From Pollenia angustigena (taxonomy: Eukaryota > Arthropoda > Insecta > Diptera > Polleniidae): DNA of 64,000 nucleotides. A program made the translations under genes and the position numbers. The stretch covers positions 264,448,339 to 264,512,338 of the forward strand of contig OV884057.1 in NCBI GenBank assembly GCA_930367215.1. The letters run 5' to 3'. This document shows, one piece after another, positions 55,860 to 64,000 of this stretch (positions are counted from its first letter, which is position 1; the number at the start of each line of letters is the position of its first letter). The notes below the pieces were generated by a model. That model searched no databases, had not been told where the DNA came from, and worked only from the letters and a program-made list of their open reading frames with translations.

Positions 55860-56066
55860 AGGAGTTTTCTACGTATATCTCATACATGGTCATATATGGA
55901 CCGACATCGCTAAAGCCAGTGGTTGCAATTTTGTAACCAAACTGAGTTTCAAAAATGTTAAAGAAGACAGTAACGCCAACATAAAGGGTCTTATATCAAT
56001 ACTATAGAAATTACAAACCGAATGACAAACTTATAAACACCCTTTTACCTTCGGTGTAGAGTATAA
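55860..56066. repeat. Fragment of the TATACCCTTCACC dispersed repeat
   Basis: Carries TCATACATGGTCATATATGG, AGGGTCTTATATCAATA and AAATTACAAACCGAATGACA, in the order seen near 55450-55500. It ends in a decayed ACCTTCGGTGTAGAGTATA. The hAT MITE at 55648 lies between this piece and the longer copy. Confidence 0.65.
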
Positions 56067-59000
56067 TAAGAAATAACATCGAATTCTGAATAGATTTTAC
56101 GTAAAATTAGTTTTTTCTTTTTATTAGTTTCGGTGCCAAATTCTTTACAAAACGAAAAAAGACGGGTAATTTCCATGTAATAAAAATAAATAAAAAGCAA
56201 TAAGCGTTCAATGATCGCAATTGAAACAAAAGATAATTTTAAATTCAAAGGCAAAATATGAAAAGTATGATTCATTTTCCACAAATTTTAATTTTCGAAA
56301 ATACAACTTTTTATTAAATAAGTTCTGCATGCTGACCACAACTCTAATTTAAAATCGTACGATATGTTTTCGTGATACTTTGATTTTTACGAGGCGACGA
56401 GAGCAGGATCCGCAAAGCTTTAAAATCTCAAAAAAGAATATACACACATATTATAGGACGATAATTTCAAAAAAGCTCTAAGTTACATTGAAAAAATTTT
56501 ACAGGAAAAGCAAAAAACTCTTTAAATTGAAAACTAACCAAAATTTAAAAAAAGAAAACGCAACAGATGATCTCTTATTAAAACACAACAAAGGCAAACT
56601 TATAATTGATAAACAAAAATAAAAACACAAAACTTTTTTTTTGTGTTTGTTATTTATTATCTATCGAAATGCTCTTGCACTAACGCCTTTGAGAATTTTT
56701 TTGATAAAAACGTTATATTTAATTACAGAAGAGTAAAATTTTCAAGAAGCGTGTACTTTGATACTGTGCATCATAATCGATCAAAAAGTCGATTTTGAAA
56801 TCTTTGTAACTTAGGGCTTTTTTGAAATTATATGACGATATGTTCATATATATTTATTTTTACTGTTTCTTTTTTTGCCAAATTACTGTCACTACTGCTC
56901 TCATCACCTCAAATAAAAACTGAACTTAATAATAATTGTGTAAAACTTTGGCCACTAATGCAACGCTGTCGCCATAAAAAACGAATGAAAATTTGCCACA
57001 ATAATGAGTGCAACAACCAGACGCAAAAGTCGACAAAAACTACAAAAAGCTTTTTTTCAGCACGAGACTTTTTCAAAAACACAAAACAAGAAAAGTTGTA
57101 TGAAATTCACTTGTTTGTCATTTAATACTGCCATCAAAACCACAACCTGACATCACATTGTGAAAAAATAGCAGTATGTGCATATCGCTCCTTTATTGCA
57201 CCATGGTCATATCTCAAAAAAAAAAAACAAACTTGGCAAACTTTTTCTATAATTTCGGTTCAGTGTTATATCTCAAACACTGATTTGTTTAGCTCTTTTG
57301 CTAAATTAACTCCAATAAAAATTTTATTGTTTTGCGAAGCACTTAAGTAAATTTTAAAAAGTAAAGGAGCGTTTTAAAGCATAACGGTGACAAAAAAATT
57401 CAGTGTGTAAAGCTGATTTTATTTGGAAATTTTTCAATTTCAAATTGAAATTCTCAATTTCATTTAGAATTTTCTCAATTCCATCTGGGATTTTCTCATT
57501 TTCAATAAAAAAAAAATGGTATAGTGTTTGCCCACTGGTCGAAATTCGATAACAATTATTTATGCAAATATGAAGACAACATACATATAAGTATACATAT
57601 GCATATGTATGAATTTACATGTCTTGAGAATTTATTTTTATTCGTCTTAGTGTATCGATTAGGCGAGGGACCAACCTCTACTCCATATGTTCTCTTGCAC
57701 TTAAGTCCATGAATGTTTAATTTAGTTTTGTTATTTGAATAATATAAAAAAAAAAATTAGAAAATACTAATCGAAAAACAAAAAGTATGAACAGATCTCC
57801 CTTAAGATATAGTTTTTCAGTCACTCCGGACTCTGCATGTTGAATTTTATGTTTCTCGGCTCAATATTAATAAAACTTAAAAAAAGTACCAGTAGAAGAA
57901 AAAATATGTCCTTATTTAGACAAAAACCTTTGATATAACATTCTTTAAGATCCGCCTCTAAATGCCGATGATATAACGAAAAATTAAAAAAGACGACCGA
58001 CCCCTACGTTCGGAAAAAAATCGAAACCGCCTTGAAAAAAAAACTTTATATAAGGGTGTGTACATAAACTTTTTTTAAGGTAAGTTCTTCAGACGGTAGA
58101 TGTATAAATAAATATGTTTACATTTATCAATTAATTACGAAATAAGTAAATGATTAAAAGTGCATTTAAAAAAACAAATTGTTTTTAAACGTGGATTAAC
58201 TACACTTTTTAAATAATATTAACTTCGGTTTAAATCACATCGCATGATATTTAATTATTTCACAAAACTTTGTTTGATGTTTTTACTAAAACTAGTTTTT
58301 ACACGAGGCATTTCTTTTAAAAACTTCCGTTAAAAACGAACATTCTCAAAAGTTAATTTTCATAAATGTAAATACAATTCAATATATTGTCATATTCTCA
58401 AATATGTACATATATTATTTTTTGTTTACAAACTTTTTGCACAATCAATTCAATAAAAAAAAAACACTTCTTTACAACACAAAATTGTATTAGAAACTAA
58501 ATAAGACATTCGATTGCATACATTTGAGAACAAACACGAAAGAGGTTTTGAGTGAACAAAATGGCAAATTATCCATTTGTAAGAAAACATCTTTTTTGCT
58601 TGTACAGATACTCTAATTAAATATTTTGTAGTTTGTTTATTTCGAATTAAATCACAACGCAAAACATTTTTAATGTAGATCGCAACACATAGAAAAAAAA
58701 TGAATAAAAAAAACACTTAAAATCGGCGTTGGCAAAGTTGGTACAAGTTTACTTTTGTTTAGGTACTATTTGATCTTCAATGGATAATTTAGTACAATTG
58801 GGGCCCCCAACTGTTTTCTATACAAGAAGTGAATGATGTTAGTTTAATCTGGCCAAAATCTTAATATATTGGTATCATTTAAACAATAGACATCACCCGC
58901 AACCTAAAGTGTTACCATTTGTTCGATCAACGTTTTGATTCGGCATTATTGTAGTAGCACTACTCCTTAACAGAGCTTTTAGCTTTATATCCTTATATCT

Positions 59001-59435
59001 GATGGGTACAGCTAAACATAACTTTAAATATTTAAGGATTTTTGCGGTCAAAGTAATAGCGATTAATGATGTTTCGAATAGGGTAAGTATTAACGTACAA
59101 ACTCTATATAAAATAAAAAATGTTTTTACCTCAAAAAAGTTAATTTTTTTTTAAATTTCGGCTCTTAAAAATTCAGTAAAGATTACTACACTAAACTAAA
59201 CGGTGCACTCTAATTATGGCGAAGTTGACATAGTCTATTTCGTGGCAGACAAAAGACGTGACTTTGATATTTAATTAATATAAAGCTCTACGCTTGTATG
59301 CAAGAGTCTAGAGTCTCTGGCGAGGATCGAACCTGAAACCCTCGTACTTATAGACCAGCTTACTACCAGCTAGCCTATCGGAGTAAGGTGTACTTAGAAA
59401 TTAACTATTACAGGATGGAAGGCAGAACATCTGAA
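56067..59435. other. Long non-coding AT-rich stretch
   Basis: No supportable gene. Frames at 56832-57125 and 58450-58716 show no domain and strong Lys/Asn/Phe bias from A/T content. No paired repeat was found. Confidence 0.5.
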
Positions 59436-59437
59436 TA

Positions 59438-59646
59438 TGGGCAGTTCCAGCGAAAAGTCTACTTTTTGTAACGTAACGCCAGAAGTTATTTGAATTGTTT
59501 CTCAATAAATTTTATATGTATAGTTTACTTTTTTTATATTAAGGAGTAAAAGGAATAATGGTTGAACAACATGGTCCTAAAATACAACCTTATTTGCATT
59601 CTGGCGTTACACTAAAAAAAAGGAGACTTTTCGCTGAAAATGCCCA
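59438..59646. mobile_element. MITE with TGGGCANTTCCAGCG ends, TA duplication
   Basis: Ends TGGGCAGTTCCAGCGAAAAG and, inward from the right, TGGGCATTTTCAGCGAAAAG. Pairing continues to GTAACGCCAGAA. TA flanks both sides (59436-59437, 59647-59648). A 161-codon open frame starting inside it (59558-60043) has no recognisable domain. A further end-like GGAAATGCCCA lies at 59994. Confidence 0.8.
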
Positions 59647-60049
59647 TATGTACCTTAAAAAAGCAAAGATTTTTAAATTTTTTAACTTGAAAAATAATTC
59701 TATTTATGTCCAAAGTTTACTTAAAAAAAGGTTTTATAAAAAACGTCTTGCTCAATTCGCAGTCTTATTCAGTTTTGTAATGCAATTCAAAATCCACTTC
59801 CGTTTTTTAAACGTCACGCCAGCGCACATTTTTGCTTATATCTGCAAATCCTTAGCGTCAATTGCTGCAATTTTTTTTCTGAATATAGTGCTACTTCATT
59901 ACTTTGTATATATAAAAACCCTTTTTACAAATTTAACTTCCTTATTTAATTTTTTTACATTTTGTGGTACAAATAGCACGACACGTCAAAATGGAAATGC
60001 CCATATATTTGAAAGTTTTGCATCGACCATCGTCGAAAGTTGAAAAAGG

Positions 60050-60641
60050 ACAAAGGAGAAAGAATGGTATTACATTACTATTCTGAGAGAGTGCCTTCGC
60101 TAAATATAGATGGTATAACCATCGGATTACCTTTCCAGCAGAAACCCCATTAGGGGCCCTTTTTTAAAAAAAAAACTTGGTAATGATACAAATATTTTTC
60201 AGATTTTTGAGTTGGATTTTCATAAAAAAAAAAATAAGTGTTCAAACAGAACCGCGTCGACACCAACTTGTCCATACAACTTAATATAAAAATTAGACTT
60301 AGAAAGCCGTCGTTAAATGAAATCTCTCTTATTTTGACAAGGTTTTTTATGATTTCAGATATAGTCACTCATTCTCTCAACAATGCTACCATTTTTTTTT
60401 TTTTAAAGTAAATATGTTTACAAAAGTTTCATACTTTTATTGCACTAAGTACTCTTTTGGTAGGGATTCGGTACTATTTAAAGTCCAAATTTGCCATCCC
60501 CGACGGCAACTGTTAGTTAGAAAGCTTTTTAAAAGCTTCATTTGTTTACTTGATTTATTTTCTGAACTATAAAAACCCGTATAGAATACAAAATGTGATC
60601 AAAACAAAATAAATAAGTACGAATGTTAAAATCAATTAACA
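60050..60641. other. Non-coding stretch
   Basis: No gene and no paired repeats seen. Confidence 0.45.
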
Positions 60642-60649
60642 TATCAATG

Positions 60650-61705
60650 CAGTGTTGCCAGTCATGGATATTTATCTCCAACCGTGCCGATAAAAAAAAT
60701 CGTTTTTTGCGATTAAATTTATGAATTGCGATTGGCGAGATACTTGGCGATATTTAAAGTCATTGGCGAATTTGTTGCTTTATATTGTTATGTTCAATTT
60801 CCCCTTAATAAAAGAATGCGAGTTTTGCTTTATATTTAGGATATTTTGTTGCATTAGTTTACTTCTTTGAAATTAACAAAAATACTCCCTGGCAGTATTT
60901 AATGTTGATTTTAAAGGTATGTACATCCGAGACGTTGAACAAATTCGTTTTGACTTCCATATTTATGTACATACATTATTCGTAGAGATGTGCGATTAAT
61001 CGGTCAATCATAATGCTGATTCAATTTCTAATTAAAATTTGGAATAATCATATTTGAAAAGAAAAAAAAATTAAATAAAATAAAGCCTTTGAAGTGAATA
61101 AAACAATGGTTTAACACATAAAGTGATTGTATTGTGGACAAATTGCATTCACAACAAAGCAGGCCAAGTGGAAGAAATAAGCATAAGCAAAAAGTAGAGC
61201 TTTTTCAACATTCCTTAGTCTGTGTTCATACGGCTCATGTCTTATTGGCAAGATTGCTACTTTAAAGGCGAGAGGGACGAGGGGAAAAGAAACGAGTACA
61301 CAGATGCATGTACTGTCTCTACGTTTTGCTTTTTCATTCGTTCTTTAATTTTGTTATTGTTTTCAATATCAAAAAAGCACATGTCGTCAACATGACATGA
61401 ATCATTTCAACGCCAATTCATGTTCAAAGAAGAAAAAGGAAGAATCTTGTCAATAAGACATGAGCCGTATGAATTCAGACTTATGAATTTGTTACATTTG
61501 TTTAAAGGCTGATTTAATGTGTATTATACCTGTAATATAATGTAGTATAATATTGTTGTATTACACTATGTGTAATTATTAAAAAAAAATAAGTTTAGCA
61601 CTAAAATTAGACATGTATTTTCATATATTGGCGATACTTGGGCAATTTTGGCGATATTTCACAAGCCATTTGTCAAAAAAGCTAAAAAAAAAACTGGCAA
61701 CACTG
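60650..61705. mobile_element. hAT-type element with nested MITE
   Basis: Starts CAGTGTTGCCAGTCATGG and ends ACTGGCAACACTG. The flanks TATCAATG (60642-60649) and TATGAATG (61706-61713) match at 7 of 8 bases, fitting an aged 8-bp hAT duplication. Repeated TTGGCGATA motifs lie near both ends (60720-60770, 61627-61660). No transposase. A Harbinger-type MITE is inserted at 61218-61480. Confidence 0.85.
61218..61480. mobile_element. Harbinger-type MITE, TTA duplication
   Basis: Ends GTCTGTGTTCATACGGCTCA and, inward from the right, GTCTGAATTCATACGGCTCA. Pairing continues through TGTCTTATTG to CAAGATT (37 bp, 3 mismatches). TTA lies on both sides (61215-61217, 61481-61483). 263 bp, non-coding. Confidence 0.88.
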
Positions 61706-61713
61706 TATGAATG

Positions 61714-62991
61714 TTGTTTCAACGAATTTGCCTATTGTTTTCTAGTTCTTTCTACACAACACAACAACAATAAAGCAATGCCGAATCGTTAATACCCTTC
61801 ACATCAGCCGAACCAAATCTTTTTTGGGATCCAAAGCAACTATTCAAACAAATCTTTAAATTATTGCAGCTAAGGAACTATATAGTATATTTTTGAAATT
61901 TTCGAGAATTCAATAGAATCTTAGAAGATTTCTCTGCAAAGTCATTGATTGAAATTAAAAGATTTTTGATACTAAATACCTTAACTGTCAGTTTACCGAT
62001 GGCGAAACTAGACCAATTGCAGAATCTGAATTTAAATCTATATTCGTTGGAAAAGATCTAGTTTTTCAAAATAATGCAACCTAATTTAACCCCATAAACA
62101 ATTTTTAAACGATGAGATGCTTGACTTATTGTTTCACATACAAGCAGAAATACTTCAAAATGTTTAACATAATAAAGATGTAGTGGTCATTAGTTCGGGA
62201 TATCATTTGAGACATTATTCGTGAAGCGGGCAACCTAAAAACAATATATTGCCGAAATTACTTTATATTTGGCATAGAGAACCTCTAGTAGATATGAATG
62301 TGTGTGCCAAATATTTTTTTTATGATGTTAATTTGTCAAGTCGAATGCAGATATCCGGTAGGTATGTTAGAAACTAATGTTGGGGGGAAAAATAAAGTGG
62401 GGAGTCACACATTTGACCCGTCTAGAGGCATCTTGGGAGCTGTAGGGGCCAGTTGTATACAATTTCATAAAACTGCAAACATTGTATAGGAGCCCCCTGA
62501 AGGAATGAAGATAGGGGGAAGTACAAACAGCCCTTTTCATAAAAAAATCTTAATTCAGGATTGAAATATCCATTAATTTTACACTTTTAGGGCTTAACTA
62601 CTTCGTTTAAAAACTCGAGTTCATTATCAGCATTTTAACTAATATACATTACAACGTTTTTTTAATTGGATGGTGGCAACACTATTTATTTTAATTGTCA
62701 CTTGAATCGTAATGGTGCAAAACAGTGATTATTAATTCATACAGTACTCGCATCTATAATTTTTTTCGTCGTATTTGAGAAAAATGTTCTTTTTATAAAT
62801 GAAAAAAATGGTATGATAATTTCTCTATTAACTCAAAAAAATAAAAAAGAGTCCAAAAAATATTTGGTAAAAGTGTAACTTAGATGATGATTTTATAGCT
62901 GATAAAAAATAGTGACGTTTACATGTCACTACATACTTTATTTTGTTTTTCATTTTCAGCGCTTTTTATCAATTTCCAAAATATGTATGTA
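61714..62991. other. Non-coding stretch
   Basis: No supportable gene. AATACCCTTCACATCAGCCG at about 61791 looks like another end fragment of the TATACCCTTCACC repeat. The 63-codon frame at 62298 has no recognisable domain. Confidence 0.45.
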
Positions 62992-62993
62992 TA

Positions 62994-63398
62994 TGGGGGA
63001 TTTCATGTAAAGTGACCCAATTTTTAAAATTTTTAAAAATTTGCACCAAGCTCTGCCCTATTAAATAGTAGTTTAGACACAAATTTTCAACAAGATCGGT
63101 CAAAAACTTTCTGAGATAAACAAAAATATTTTTTAAAAAAAGATTGATCAAATAGCTATCTAAGCTACTTGGGACAAATTTGTCTAACACCAATAGGTAA
63201 TAAGTTACATGGATGAGAAAGAACACATGTATGGCCAAAATGTCAAACTTTGACACCCACTAACTCAGAAACTTTTAGACCGATCGTGTTTTGTCTTGTG
63301 TCTAAACCACTATCCAATAGGACTAACCTTGGTGCAAATTTCATCCAAATAGGAAGACATCGATTTCAAAATTGGGTCACTTGACATGAAATCCCCCA
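62994..63398. mobile_element. TA-flanked MITE with TGGGGGATTTCATGT ends
   Basis: Ends TGGGGGATTTCATGTAAAGT and, inward from the right, TGGGGGATTTCATGTCAAGT, then GACCCAATTTT on both. TA flanks both sides (62992-62993, 63399-63400). Weaker pairing continues for about 120 bp (TTGCACCAAG, TAGTGGTTTAGACACAA, CGATCGGTC). 405 bp, non-coding. Confidence 0.88.
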
Positions 63399-63400
63399 TA

Positions 63401-64000
63401 TGTATTAATTATGCGTTTGATCATTGCGCGTCCATTATTTATTAAACAAAAATCAAATAACTTTCTTTTGAATGAAAAAATTTCGCAAAAATATTCAAAA
63501 TAACAATCAACACATGGCAAAAAGCAAAAAAATATAATTTTAAATTAGGTTTAAACAAGGGTCGACAAATTTTAAAATTCGTTTACACAAGGTGTTAAAT
63601 CGGTTTTTAAGCTCATATTCGATTATGAGCAGTACTGACAAAAATTGACGTAGTTACCAGTCAAACCGAAAGAATGCCGATGAATGTCGTCGCGGGTTAA
63701 AAAATTTATTACATGCAGTTAGGCTTCACTGTCCATTAAAGCTTATAAAAGTGGAAAATGACAAGAATAACAAAAAACGAAGAAAAACAATTGGGCTATT
63801 CACAAGGTGTGATATGAAGTCATATCGTCATAATGTCCTAAATAATATTTTACAATTGTTTAAAGAAAATATTGTTGTGTTTGAAACAACATGAAAATTG
63901 TAATGCTGTGTTCATTATTTCGTCGTAACTGTACTTTAGAAATCTAAATTATAAGCGCTTGCCCACAGCAGTCATATATATTTCTTGTAACTATTTTAAG
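63401..64000. other. Non-coding stretch
   Basis: AT-rich; I see no gene or paired repeat before the window ends. Confidence 0.45.

Noticed and set aside
59558..60043. 161-codon open frame as a gene
   Set aside because: It begins inside a MITE, is rich in Phe/Lys/Leu from A/T-rich sequence and matches no family I know.

Overview
The window reads as intergenic and intronic DNA of a higher dipteran (a fly with an AT-rich, transposon-rich genome; a calyptrate such as a blow fly or house fly would fit). The evidence is a fly-like host gene with a Kozak-type start (AAAATGG), 60-90 bp canonical GT-AG introns beside introns of 13 kb and more, and dense insect transposon families. No bacterial-style genes, operons, tRNA, rRNA or CRISPR arrays were seen.

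Host gene. The only host coding sequence I can support is three exons of a TBC-domain protein on the minus strand, best read as the skywalker/TBC1D24 orthologue: first coding exon 38173-38008, then 24983-24781 and 24694-24490. Splice phases agree across the junctions. The first intron (38007-24984, 13.0 kb) and the following one (from 24489 to beyond the left edge, over 24 kb) are filled with transposable elements. Everything right of 38173 would be 5' UTR or upstream DNA.

Transposons, left to right. (1) 1545-2351, a TA-flanked MITE. (2) 4294-6697, a decayed Transib (RAG1-like) element with perfect 36-bp ends and a GATCG duplication. (3) Two ~420-bp sister repeats at 6947 and 8113. (4) 8809-16067, a four-level nest: a short CCCAGGCAG-ended element, holding a 6.6-kb CACTA/Tnp2-like element with two divergent genes, holding a TTAA-flanked piggyBac-like element that lands in codon 4 of the transposase, holding a mariner fragment. 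(5) 16.8-24.2 kb, MITEs of piggyBac, Harbinger-like, TA-flanked and hAT types, plus a complex foldback. (6) 26.1-31.6 kb, non-LTR retrotransposon remains, one split by a complete Transib element (27492-30840) with an uninterrupted 659-codon RAG1-like transposase, CGACG duplications and ends built like recombination signal sequences. (7) 33.9-41.7 kb, a pogo/Tigger relic, a 5'-truncated non-LTR element, several MITEs and a 116-bp tandem repeat. (8) 43.7-47.6 kb, a full-length mariner with two frameshifts, a perfect foldback, and a decayed PIF/Harbinger element. (9) 48-63.4 kb, two hAT-type elements with 8-bp duplications, further MITEs and long featureless AT-rich stretches.

How it fits together: the genes here mostly do not cooperate. 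They are transposase genes of independent selfish elements accumulated in non-coding DNA around one neuronal GAP gene. The strongest candidates for new biology are the complete Transib with RSS-like ends and the two-gene CCCAGGCAG element with 2-bp target duplications. All calls come from reading the sequence; no database search was run.
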